Origin: Aotearoamyces nothofagi
Taxonomy: Eukaryota > Ascomycota > Leotiomycetes > Leotiales > Tympanidaceae
DNA: 64,000 bases
Assembly (NCBI GenBank): GCA_015345905.1
Contig: JADDTR010000035.1
Location: 113,860-177,859, forward strand
Direction of reading: 5' to 3'
Under the pieces are notes generated by a model that saw nothing but the letters and a program-made list of their open reading frames with translations, was not told the origin of the DNA and ran no database searches. This document shows, piece after piece, positions 32,975 to 45,229 of the stretch. The stretch's first letter is position 1. Each line of letters starts with the position of its first letter. The position numbers were made by a program, and so were the translations under genes.

Positions 32975-35900
32975 TCAAATCATCCCACCATCCCCAGCCT
33001 TCATCCTCTCAGGACTACTCTTCAAAAACCCATCCGCATCATAAGTTGCCGTATTCATCCTTTCAGGACTACTCTTCAAAAACCCATCCCCGTCATAAGT
33101 CGCCATCTTCATCCTCTCAGGCGAGCTTCTCAAAAATCCGTCCGCATCATACAACCCAACACTACTCCTTTTCTCCTGTAGAATTTCGTCATCAACAATA
33201 ACATCCAGCCTCCTTTTCCCCTTGCGGCCTTTCACGCTACCGAATTTATGCGGCGGCAGATTCAGTGGTGGTGGCAAATCAATATCGCCATTGACCTCTG
33301 TACCCCCCTTCGTCGCGCTTTGCAAAGTCAACTCACCCTCTCCAATCCCAATATCTCCCCACTTTGTGACAGGCGGTGTTCGTGGACTTGGCATCTTCAT
33401 TTGACTCACACGTCTGACACTTTTACTCACAGGTTTGATCATCACATCCGACCACCTCGGTTCACTAGTCACTACTGGCGGTGTCAGATCGGCTGGGGGT
33501 TTGAAAAGTGTAGGATCAGCTCTATTCGGTGAGTATTGGAGAACCGGAATTTTCAAGCCCAGCGCATTAGCGCTTGAAGGTGCGCCGAGAGGAGTGATCA
33601 TGCCATAGAATTCACGATCCGGTGTTCGTACATCTAGTACATTGGAATTCATGCCCGACGGTGATCGAGAACGAGATCGACCTTGGGATTTCTTGTGAGG
33701 CTGGCCACGTATTGAGGTGCCTTCTTCAATGTCCTCAAAATCCTTTAAGCGACGACCTCGTGCATTTTTCCGCTTAGGACGTCTGGTGGGAGATACTTCG
33801 TTCTTGCCCATTGCGAGGTAATTAATATTTCCTCGTTGGTAATTGACTGCTTTTTCCGGACTAATACCACCACCTCTGAAGGTTGGTAGAGTTGGAGAGC
33901 AGGAGCCATCACTACCACCGACGGAGCAGGAGGACATTTCCGAGTTCATGCGGCGGAGCAGACCAATACTATATTGAACAGAATCATGCGCTGAAGCTTT
34001 TGGCGGTGATCGAGGTCCATGTAAGCGGGATACAACTGGTGGTGCTGTAGTTGGGAGATTGGTTGAGGAGATGCCATATTTGGAGAAATTTAGGGGTGCG
34101 GTCCGAGGAGATTCAGGAGGGGATGGTGAGGTTGTCCTGACGGATTCTGTGTCATAGCCGGGTGGTAGTAGAACTGGAGTATTTGAAGTAGATAGTGGTA
34201 GTGATGGGAATGAAGTTAGTTCCGCATTTGAATCCCTTGGTGGTATTGAGATGGACAAGTTTCGGGCTTTGCGGTGGGGCTTGTTTTGTGGCAATGAATG
34301 CAAAGCACTCGGAGAGTTCGCTGCCACGTTGTGGGCATCGGTAGGGAATTCTTCCGTTACGGGAGAGGAGTAAAAATTGTATACAGACATGGTGGCAGAG
34401 TAAGATATTCGGGATTTGTCTGCGGGTGCTGTAGGAACGGTGAGGTGAGGTGAAGAACTGGTTGTACTGGGCAAGACAAATGGCTCAAACTTTGCCACTG
34501 TCGGGGGACGCGTACTGAAGCTTCTACTGTACATTGAACTGGGCGAGTCGGCATCGTTTAACAGTGCACCTTTTGTTGGCGCTGTTCTCGTTGTGATCTC
34601 GAGGTTCCCTTCTTCAGGGACAGTGATGATCGGGTTCACAGTTGAGAAAGAACCCTCTTCTATTTCTTCAGGAACAGCACTCACACTTTGTGGTCGTGGT
34701 AGACCAGACATACGAACTACTTTTGAACGCTTGTGTCCTCTTCGATTAGACCCTGATCCAGAAGTCTTTTTGAGAGGAGATTCTTTTGGGTCCCTTGCAA
34801 GTTGTGGAGACCATTGGAAAGGATTTTGATGTGGTTCAGTTGAGCCAGCTGAGATCTTCCGCTTGCCTTTAGTTGGTGAACCTTCGTTACCAGAAACGTT
34901 ACGGAGAGGTAATTCTGAGTTGCCTTGTCTGGCTGACTGACCTTCGCCAAATATAACATTTCCTTCGGCATGTGACGGGGGTGTTGTTTGTAGTAAAGAG
35001 TCTAGCCGAGGAGGTAAAGTTGGTGATGAGGCCGTGAATGGATCGTTGCCACCAGAAGGCTGTCGGCTGGAATCTCCAGAGGCTTGACGATTGGCAGCGA
35101 GAATATCACGTCCACCAAAAGCTGCTATTGAGGCTCGACTATCCTGGTGGATTTTGGTTGTGGCAATATCGCTCGACGATATACGCATCCTATGTCTTTG
35201 CTCCCCTCGAGCCCCTCTTTTACTTGGTGATGTTAAGGAAGCAGGAATAACAAGGTCAGGCGTCTTTCCACCAACAAGACTATCATCATCTGATATATCT
35301 AATGGCGGAGGTGTCCGTGCTCTTCCCCTTATAGATCCTGCGCTCCTTGCGATCATTTTTGCAGGGCTGGGTGTACGAGTAAACATATCCAGCACAGAAC
35401 TCTTAACAGACTCGGCATAATTGTCATCATCATTGGTCGTCTCAACAAGTTCTTCTCGACTTGTATCATGTTTCTTTGAGCTCGTAGGTGGCGAAGGAGC
35501 TATCTCTGGTGGTGGAGCACCTGAGACTTGGCTAAGAACACTCATAACTCTGGACATCGGACGGCCACGGGCATCTCTTAGCCTTTGAGACGTTGACCGT
35601 AGAATTGACGTAAGGTGATTATCTGGGGTAGAATTTCTATCGATAGATGGCCTCTTCAAAGAGTTTATGGACGCTTTAGAGGAGTGATTTGGCGTTCGAG
35701 GATTTTTTGCAACAAGGCTACTGGGCCTTGTGTATTTGCCAGGTTGTACATGTTTTAGTTGTGGCCACTGTTCTGGGCGTTCAACTGCTGGAGAAATGAC
35801 AGGAGATCTTGGTGCTTTTGTTGTATTTGTGGCCGGGGTCATCGTCGTAATTTCACTGTCTGCTGCTAGGATAGGAGGAGGATTAGACCGAGATACTAGA

Positions 35901-36382
35901 GGCCAAGAGTCCCTCAACCCCGTCATGTGAAAAGAGTATGCTGGTGGCACCTGGATTTGTTTGGCCAATGATGGGTCAGGTAGTGTACCATCTGATACCC
36001 ATTCGCCCGAATCTGAATGTGTATTCGTACGGAACGGATTAAACGATGTCCTCTTTCCTGTCAATTCGAGCTCAGGTGGACGAGTGGATCGCATATCTTG
36101 TCTTGTATCAACGACATCGTCATCGTCGTCGAGATTCATCTTTCGGAATGACTTTCGTCGATTATTACGAACTCTGGCACAGTGTATGCCGAGCCATACC
36201 AGCAGTCCCAATAATACGACTCCCCCGCCGACAGCAATCCCAATGATAGCCCCATTTGATAGTACGGATGTGGATGTTGTAGTTCCGTCTGCCCGCCTTG
36301 TAATAATTGCAACTTGATGTGCATCATCAATAACAGACAGCCGTAGTCTCTTCAGTATTGCAAAACCTTGGTATATAGCCAT
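32975..36382 (-). CDS. Large single-TM disordered protein
   Basis: I do not recognise a named family. The single open frame gives 1135 residues. A Gly/Val/Leu-rich transmembrane helix (about residues 43-67: GAIIGIAVGGGVVLLGLLVWLGI) lies near the N-terminus, followed by the stop-transfer-like basic segment RVRNNRRKSFRK, so the rest should be cytosolic. There is no clear signal peptide, and an upstream exon may be missing because the short N-terminus is unusual. The cytosolic part is almost wholly Ser/Pro/Thr-rich disorder with many SP/TP sites, polar blocks and short basic patches. The extreme C-terminus carries three 18-residue repeats. A regulatory scaffold at the plasma membrane is conceivable; nothing proves it. 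Confidence 0.75.
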   Translation of the reverse strand: MAIYQGFAILKRLRLSVIDDAHQVAIITRRADGTTTSTSVLSNGAIIGIAVGGGVVLLGLLVWLGIHCARVRNNRRKSFRKMNLDDDDDVVDTRQDMRSTRPPELELTGKRTSFNPFRTNTHSDSGEWVSDGTLPDPSLAKQIQVPPAYSFHMTGLRDSWPLVSRSNPPPILAADSEITTMTPATNTTKAPRSPVISPAVERPEQWPQLKHVQPGKYTRPSSLVAKNPRTPNHSSKASINSLKRPSIDRNSTPDNHLTSILRSTSQRLRDARGRPMSRVMSVLSQVSGAPPPEIAPSPPTSSKKHDTSREELVETTNDDDNYAESVKSSVLDMFTRTPSPAKMIARSAGSIRGRARTPPPLDISDDDSLVGGKTPDLVIPASLTSPSKRGARGEQRHRMRISSSDIATTKIHQDSRASIAAFGGRDILAANRQASGDSSRQPSGGNDPFTASSPTLPPRLDSLLQTTPPSHAEGNVIFGEGQSARQGNSELPLRNVSGNEGSPTKGKRKISAGSTEPHQNPFQWSPQLARDPKESPLKKTSGSGSNRRGHKRSKVVRMSGLPRPQSVSAVPEEIEEGSFSTVNPIITVPEEGNLEITTRTAPTKGALLNDADSPSSMYSRSFSTRPPTVAKFEPFVLPSTTSSSPHLTVPTAPADKSRISYSATMSVYNFYSSPVTEEFPTDAHNVAANSPSALHSLPQNKPHRKARNLSISIPPRDSNAELTSFPSLPLSTSNTPVLLPPGYDTESVRTTSPSPPESPRTAPLNFSKYGISSTNLPTTAPPVVSRLHGPRSPPKASAHDSVQYSIGLLRRMNSEMSSCSVGGSDGSCSPTLPTFRGGGISPEKAVNYQRGNINYLAMGKNEVSPTRRPKRKNARGRRLKDFEDIEEGTSIRGQPHKKSQGRSRSRSPSGMNSNVLDVRTPDREFYGMITPLGAPSSANALGLKIPVLQYSPNRADPTLFKPPADLTPPVVTSEPRWSDVMIKPVSKSVRRVSQMKMPSPRTPPVTKWGDIGIGEGELTLQSATKGGTEVNGDIDLPPPLNLPPHKFGSVKGRKGKRRLDVIVDDEILQEKRSSVGLYDADGFLRSSPERMKMATYDGDGFLKSSPERMNTATYDADGFLKSSPERMKAGDGGMI
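32993..33154 (-). repeat. Three 54-bp units coding YDxDGFLxSSPERM repeats
   Basis: Three tandem in-frame units each encode 18 residues, consensus TYDADGFLKSSPERM plus three variable residues. They are the last feature of the large single-TM protein. The DNA units are close but not identical. Confidence 0.88.
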
Positions 36383-37808
36383 CTTGCGTATATCCTGCAG
36401 ATAAGCCTGTTCGATAATATGTCTTGCGGGTCCAGACCCTCCAAGACTACAACATCATCAGGCGTTTTCGATAGGTTCCGTCGAGACAATCGTCACTCGG
36501 CTCCCTTATATTCCAACTCCAGGAGCGTAATTAAATAATGATTGAGGTTTGATAGAGCACGGTGTCACGATATGCAGCGCTCTACAGGACGAAAAAATAA
36601 CGACAGACGGTCCCCACAAAAAGTCGAGATATGAGATGGAGAAAGCAGAAAGCAGAAAACGACAGAAATCGTACAACAGGGAGACTGTTGACATTTGAGA
36701 GATAAAAAACCTTTGTCAGGTGATGATAATAATAGACTGGCATGCAAAGCGCGTCCCACATTCCTTCACGAGGGCAAGGAGTAGACATAATTCGTCAAGT
36801 ATCTTCAACTAGCAACGACAAGGTTGCTGCGCCCTGATTGTTAACTGAAGATGAGATTTGAAGAATGCTCCCCAGATTGTCTATTTGCAGGTACATACAA
36901 CTCTATCGCCTTGAGGATGACGCCCTCCCGGGCGCCACTTGAGCGTGGAAGAGACTCCGGCATGGAGGAGGAACACGCGTCTACCAGCGCGACTCAAGGT
37001 TTGAAGATGTATTGAGAAAATGGCGAGAGAATTGCTTCCTACAGTTAAGGAGTTAAAGGCCCCGTTGCATATGCAGATCTTAGAATGCCATGTTGGAATG
37101 CAGATGCAGAGTTGCCTCGGTGATCGTTGTCGCAGCGGTCGAGGGATGGAATCCGTCAACCGGCAGAAGTTCGGCCACCAATGTGTGGCCTTGCGTACAA
37201 GGCACCAACAATAGCACGTGCCGAGGGGCACGTGAGGAGAGGAGATTCCTCGCCTTAAGGGCAAGACGCACCAGGATGGAGGAAGGCTAAAGGACAAAAG
37301 ACATCAAAAAATAGATTTCATTAACAGCAGCCCTTAGCCCCGTCGCCAACGCATCAGGTGATATCACGCTCTACGAAACTGTCACGAGGGCATTTGGCCA
37401 TAGTCGGCCTCTCCTGTCCCTCGGAGTCAACACGGCCCGACGTTCAAGCGTATAGCGCGGGGACGCTGGCACGTCATTGGAGCGCGTCAAGGAGATTCAT
37501 CGCCTCGGGTCGTCGCGGTGATGTTGCGGCTGTCTCCACCCCACGATCATGTACCTGGGGAGCTGACCTCACGTCTTTTTCGTGCTGCCGAGTTCGCGGA
37601 CGTCGCGGACGGCGCGGGCACGACTACTTCTATCCACATCCTTTTCTTATAATTCTGTGCCTGAAGCCCTTTCTCTTCCCTTTAGATTCACACAGCCGTG
37701 CCTTGCTATCTTCAGCTCCTCATTGACTCTTCCATTATCCCACTTCCGCTCCTAAAATCATACGTATCCACCTCACTCGCCACTGCCAATTGCAAGGCCA
37801 GCTTCAAG
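36383..37808. other. Divergent intergenic region
   Basis: This contains the promoters of the large single-TM protein and of the SDR. No coding region is supported. The plus-strand leader before 37809 is CT-rich and typical of a fungal promoter and 5' UTR. Confidence 0.4.
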
Positions 37809-38904
<1,096 letters not shown>

Positions 38905-39597
38905 AGCTTTCTCGTGCTATCATGGGAGACCAACAAATACGCAGTTATGGCACATCTTTTGGATATCTAAGTCTGTATATATGACATAATGTCTTAGAAT
39001 CTTCTAATTAAAGTATGGCTAGATAGTTTATCAAATGCATATCCCAGCTCTCAGGATACTCTTCGAAAGAATCAGTTGAAAACTACAGGTAGACGATATA
39101 GCTAAACGATATAGCTAAACGATATAGGCTGTGATCAAATGGAGCTACCGAGTACCACGAAAGATCCTTTCGGCCGTGTTCAAATACATCTCTGCTGCCG
39201 ATGCGACAACGCTGTATACTCTAAAGAGTGTTGCGTTGCTGCTGAGATCTGCCGCGCTTAAACTTCGCGGTAGAAGCTCAGATGCTGGAGCCGCCTAATG
39301 CTGGGGCCGCCTAATGCGGAGGTCGCTCCTTCGTTATCTAAGGCATAGATAGGACTCCTGCAAGCTTCATGGAGAAGGAAACATCACGACGTGGTTACAT
39401 AGAATTGCGTGCTGATTTAGACTTTTTGTTTCTAGGGTTCGAAGAAAGCTGTATGAGGCAGGTGCTTCTGGACAGGTAGAATGTTTGTATATGAGCGTAG
39501 GTTCTTGTCGTTCCTATCTTCACATCTTTGCTACAAGTATAGGATACTGCTTTTATCACCTGTGTTATTGTTCTGCTACTGTTTTTTATATTTCGGA
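38905..39597. other. Intergenic region with short tandem repeats
   Basis: No gene is supported. At about 39092-39131 there are three tandem copies of acgatatagctaa, and at 39290-39316 two copies of gccgcctaatgc. The rest is the presumed promoter of the permease. Confidence 0.45.
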
Positions 39598-41610
39598 ATG
39601 GCTGCAAAAGAGAGACTGGAGATATGTGTGTTGTGAAATGGCGAGACAGCGAGATGTTAAGGCATAGCTGACCCTGTGCTGTTCTAGCTGTGGCCACCGA
39701 GCCCGACGACATTCCCTTGGACGATGTCGGTTCCGATAAGACAGGACGGCTCCGTGTAGTTGAAGAAAATGTTCTTCAGGAGCGAACAATTGGTCTTGTC
39801 GGTGCCATTTCACTCATTGTGAATAAGATCATCGGTGCAGGGTAAGTCGTCGCATCTCCACCCCGAAAGCCCATCGCTACCCCCTTTCCAGAATCTTCTC
39901 GACGCCATCGACAATCTTCAAGCTCTCGGGCAGCGTAGGCATGTCCTTAATAGCATGGGTTATTGGCGCAATTATTGCTGCAGCCGGATGCTGCGTTCTG
40001 CTCGAGTTCGGCGCTGGTATTCCAAGATCTGGCGGAATTAAGAATTATATGGAACGATCTTATCGGCCGAAGCTGCTACAAACTTGCATTTATGTCTTCT
40101 ACTGCGTCTTCTTACGTGCGTCACTCTGCCGCCCTGCTCCAGTCCTTGCTTATAGGTCTTTGGATATTAACTCGTTGCAGAGGTCTCGGCAGGTAACGCG
40201 ATAACATTCTCATCATATATCATCGCCGCAGCAGGGACTACACCAACCGAATACAACCTCAAAGGAATCGCAGCCACTGGTGCAGCTGCTGCAGTTGGTA
40301 TCCACATCGTAACACCTCGTCTTGGCAGATTGTTACAAGATTTTTTGGGTATCGTCAAGCTCTTCACTCTCTTTTTCATCGTCTGCACCGGATTCGCAGC
40401 TCTAGGTGGGCATTTGAAAGTCCCAAACCCTCATAACTTCGACAACGCTTTTGCTGGAACTTCGAATAATGGATATAATATCGGCACTGCTATCCTTAAT
40501 GTCATCTTCTCGTTTAGTGGCTATGACAATGTCAGCGCTGTAAGTCACTGCACATCGGTTCGTATAGCATCTGCAAGAGCTAATTATCCCTCTGCTAGGT
40601 CTTATCTGAGGTTAAGAACCCGATAAGGACGCTGAAGCTAGCATTTCCTATTAGTGTAACCATCATCACTATTTTATATCTGTTGGCAAACGTCGCTTAT
40701 GTATGTATCCTCCCACATCTCCCCTCAATGTCTCTGATAATTACCAAGTTCGCCGCTGTCTCTAAAGAAGAGTTCGATACCTCCACCGTCACAGTCGCAG
40801 CTGTACTATTCAAAAACGTCTTTGGAGATTCTGCTGGAGCACGCGGCCTTCCTGTTCTAGTAGCTCTCTCCGCCTTCGGCCATTTGCTAAGCATTGCTTT
40901 CACAGTTCGTAAGTCTCCTTCATTTCTACACTCTTTTATCTACAAATACATTCCTCTCATCAACCAGCCCCTAACATCATACCACAGCACGAATCATCCA
41001 AGAGCTAGCCAAAGATGACGTCCTCCCCTTCTCCAACACATTCATGGAAAACCGCCCCTTCCGCACCCCCATCTTCGCACTCCTGCTCCACCTTGCCGTC
41101 ACGATTCTCTTCGTCTTCGCTCCACCAGCGGGCGACGCGTTCAATTTCGTCGTCAGCCTAAGCAGCTACCCCGGCTCGGTCATCAATCTCGCCATCGTGA
41201 TTGGCCTCATCGGCCTCCGCTTCAACAAGAAGGAGCGCTGGGAATCACCATTCAAAGCGCCCTGGTCCGCCATCATTATCTTCCTCTCTGGGAATCTCGT
41301 ACGTTCCTTGCCCCTCCCTCTCCCTCCTCTCCAACCTATCTCCCTCTTCTCGCGCCCATCCCACTAACATCCCCCACCAAAGCTCCTCATCATCATGCCA
41401 CTCGTGCCGCCCGTCGACGGGCACGGAAATACCTCGCTCCCGTACTGGCTCTCTGCTGTCATACCACTCGGCATTCTTGGTCTGGGCGTCTTGTATTATC
41501 TGTTCAGATTCAAGATCTTGCCATGGCTGTTTGGGCAGAGACTTCTTTTGCAGCAGGTGGAGTTGCGCGATGGGTCAAGGGTTACGAAGTATCGTAGGGT
41601 TTCTGTCTAG
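39598..41610 (+). CDS. Amino acid permease of the LAT/methionine permease type
   Basis: This is a 12-helix APC-superfamily transporter that should import amino acids across the plasma membrane. Eight exons (39598-39625, 39688-39841, 39892-40115, 40181-40539, 40599-40700, 40749-40908, 40988-41298, 41383-41610) join in frame to 521 residues; every intron (48-84 nt) has GT/AG ends. The polar N-terminus leads into TM1 with the GAGIFSTPS substrate-binding loop. GGIKNYMER, GYDNVSAVLSEVKNPIRTLK and ARIIQELAKDD-like sequence near TM8 match the fungal MUP1/MUP3 family, of which low-affinity methionine permease is the best known. Specificity for methionine is inferred. The first exon is small (9 codons) and its ATG is the least certain part of the model. 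Confidence 0.88.
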
Positions 41611-41869
41611 GGGGACTTTGACAGGTGGTAGATCATAGATGTTAGTAGTAGGGGTTTAACTTTACATTGATAATCAAATAAATCCTACCGAAACGGAGCT
41701 GAGTCACTTAATCTTAGCCATTTGCAACTGACTCTGGAGTTTAACATCTTCTGGTATTGATTGCAAGCCAAGATCTCTACAGTCTCTAGACAAGATAACA
41801 AAGGAGGATATCAACTACAGTGGCCGCTTGGTGATATTCCAAGAATCCAAGTCACATATGGCTGATTAT

Positions 41870-44800
41870 CTATGACATCCTTCTCTCTCCCTGACCACTC
41901 ATTCTTCTCTGTCGAGCCATTATATTCTCGGCTTCCACTACATCAATAGAATCCTGTATCTCCTCCTCGTCGTCATCGCTGCTATTTTCGCGGATATCGT
42001 CATCGCTCTCGTCTCTTCGATTATGATGAACATGGCCGCCATCACCTGCTCCGGGCCTTCTCTTCTTTTCAAAGTCCTGGGTATGCGCCTCGGCAACAAT
42101 AGTAGTAAGGGTTCTTGTCTGTGCACGATAGCGCATTGTGCCAGATGGACCACCCTCAGCGCCTTCAGCTGCAGTAGTTCTGCTACGGTGTCGGGAGAGA
42201 GTTGGTGATGTTGCGGTGGCCAGATGGTCAGAAGTAGGTGATACGGACTCAACACGCTCTGTGTCTATTGATTCTGCAGGGCTTTCCTCGTCTAGGGCGT
42301 ATGGAAGTGGAACATCGCGGGAGGCCTTAAAATGTGAAACATTGGAGCAATGTTCATTTTCGACACGGAAGAGGGTCCACACTCCACGTCTTGATACCTC
42401 AGACAAAGCAACAAAGAAGCTAGCAATGGTGCTATGTTGAACATCGTGGGTGAATATGGCGTAGAAAACCCAATTAAACCGAAGTATAACGTCAACAACC
42501 ATGGCTGAGTAGTAATACCAGGCGTGTTTGTATGTTAGTACATCACGAAGGAGGGGTTTCTTCGCATGTGGCTGGCATAAGCTCCAATCCATCGCAAGGT
42601 CCCAAATAGCTATCCTTCGTCAGTAAAGTTCTTGGATATGCTAGTACGTGACTTACAGGTGTAGATGGAGTTCAGAGTGGCAAAGGTGATAAAGACAGCA
42701 AGACCAGCATTGGTTGCATGCAGGCGGTAGAAACTCAAAGTCATATAGTATAGAATCGTTGCAGTATATTTCCCACAATTAGCAAGATGAGGGAATCGTG
42801 CCCCAGTATCGTAATAACGTCGGATGCATTGAAGGGCACGCCAAACGGCCGGAAGAGCAGAAAAAAACCCCATTAATCTTGAATGTGTAGAGTTACACAT
42901 AGCAGGATTGCTCCAATGTTGAGCGTAAAGGCAGAAAAACAATTCAATATTCTACACTACTGTTAGAATATATAGATTAAGGCCATCCATGGAAGTGCTT
43001 ACAGCTGTTGCATAAGTCAAAGAACAATACATGTCGCCAAGGAAGAAATCTCGAAATTCCACAGGGTATAGCCCGGCAAGAAGCAAACGCCACTATAAAC
43101 ATGTTAGTCAGTCATTAGGATAGGGATATTGGAAGGGCTTACGTGCGAGTAGACAAACCATCTTCGGCTCCGATGGTAAAGGGTAGGTCCTGGAAAGAAC
43201 ACCATAATAACAGTAATGGCTATCAAAAGTACAGGGTAATATAACCACATCTCAGACGCGCCATATCGAGAAAAGTTCAACCATATGAACAGGCCGAGAA
43301 CCAGCGCAAGAAATGAAGGGAACTCCGATAACTGTCGCCAATCCAGATTATTTCTAGGATCAAATTCAAATATGAATACATAGTTGATCCTGTTTAGATT
43401 CCATACCCTACAAGCTATGCAAAACCATGCAAAGAGATACAAGGCCAGCAGATAACCAGCGTATATTTGCAGTAGATAGCTAGTCTGGAGTCGGATGTTC
43501 GGATCATCATTGTTGAGCAAATCGCCAGCATTCACAAGCCCTTGTATGCCAAATACTAGTCCAGTTCCAATGAAAAGACCGTTTCGAAAAGAACTGTCGT
43601 CGTATTCTCCTGGCTTGGAGCTGGCACTTCGAAGTTTGCCAATGGCAACTTTGTGATTGCCACGTTCAAAATATCTAGCATAGAGGTCCTCAACAGCATG
43701 TATATAACCATCGAGGACATCACTTTGTACGAACCACGCATTATTGACCTTTTCCGTCATGTAACGCAGAGGCGGGCGCGCATCTACCGCCTTGTCATAT
43801 TTTTTGTTGATTTTGCGGAACGCTGTACGATTGAGGAGCGCATACGACTTCAAAAGCTCCAACCCACGATAATATTCCTTCAGAGCAAGTTTAAGCTTTC
43901 GCTTTGCAGACCGGTAAGGGACTTCACGGTCATTATGAGGTCTCCGCACGTAATCACGACCAGAGTCGGGTTGATGTCTGGAAGTCCACGGTTGCATATT
44001 GGGCGATGTATACATATCTTGTAGTGCTTTTGAGTTTGGCCCAGGCCGAGGTCGCATTGTACGTGACTTCGCACTTTCGAATGCCCTTTCGATGGGTGTG
44101 ATCCAAGCACTCAAATGTTCTCGAGATCCCGCAGGCACGCCATGGCCATTAGCATCGTTGGAGCTTCCGCCATCCATTCCCGGGACTCCAATTACGGCAC
44201 GTTCATCTTCTTTCCGAATTTCCTGTGTCCGCTGGGCGTCTGCGATCTCATCAAGGCGACGGTTCCTCATCTCATGTAGCTGCTCGCGGAGCGTTTTTAG
44301 CCGTTTGCCAGCTTGGTCCTCCTTAGTTTTGTAAAATTTCTCCACCTTTTCCAGTTCGCTGTCCATCCACTTAAAAAACTCTCTTTCGCGGCTTTTAACA
44401 TGGTCGATAGCCTCGAGGTTTACATCACTCCTTCGTGAGTCAACCTGTGCTAATGCAGAAGACGAAGATAACAAGCGGCGGATGAATGGCCGGCTATCTT
44501 TCACAGATGGTGGTCCGTTCCATGTCGCAGTATGCCTTGGTAGCTGTTGTGGACCTCTGTTCCGAATTGATGCAAATGTTGAGGAATGTGGCGGCGGAGT
44601 TGTCTCACCGACTTCATAGGCACTAGAAGGCACAGAAATGGTTCTTTGGATATGTGATAGAGAATCTGCACGTCTAGCTGGCGACTTTGACTTCGCGTCC
44701 AAGCTCGGTCTTAAAGCAGGATCTGGTAACTCAAGTCTTGCTGGCCTAGATGGCGGAGGTGTGGGAACAAAGCTTCCATATTGCAAAACTGAACCATCAT

Positions 44801-45229
44801 CTACGTTTGAGTTGTGTCTACCTTTCACTAGTATTGGTGTTGTGACTTGTTGTTGATCGCCACCTGAATCTGATTCCGGACGAGAATCAAGCCCGAGTGC
44901 CGCTGGAGAGTCTCGTAAAGGTTCGTCGGGATTGTCATTTGCTCCTTCGTGTCGTCGACTCAGTGGTGAATTATTAAACCCGAAGAAAGGCGAGTTCGTA
45001 GGGCGATAGGTGTCCCGAGGTGCAAGTCTGGCAAGTCGAGGAGTGGCATTCGCTCGAGCGACGGCTCTAGCGACGCTTTTGACCTGTTTCTTTCCAGCCT
45101 TGTAGTCGAGGTATTTGGCACGCCATTCTGCGGATCATGTTAGATACCCAAGTACAACGAGATAGTTGACTCCCAATGGGGTGGCTTACCTGGCACGAGG
45201 TCTTGATCAAGCTCCTTGGCGAACTTCAT
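41870..45229 (-). CDS. SYG1: SYG1/XPR1-like SPX-EXS phosphate exporter
   Basis: This is a membrane protein with an N-terminal inositol-pyrophosphate-sensing SPX domain and a C-terminal EXS domain; the human homologue XPR1 exports phosphate. Five exons (45229-45190, 45127-43143, 43092-43003, 42951-42657, 42609-41870) give 1049 residues. MKFAKELDQDLVPEWRAKYLDY begins SPX; long Ser/Pro-rich inserts (about residues 50-140) separate its pieces; RSAKRKLKLALKEYYRGLELLK and LNRTAFRKINKKYDK supply the Lys cluster of the phosphate-binding site. Several TM helices precede EXS, which is marked by RRLLLAGLYPVEFRDFFLGD, FRPAWR-like VWRALQCIRRYYDTG, and SIYTSIWDLAMDWSL. The acidic Asp/Glu tail is disordered. 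It is convergent with the permease, 260 bp apart. Confidence 0.93.
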
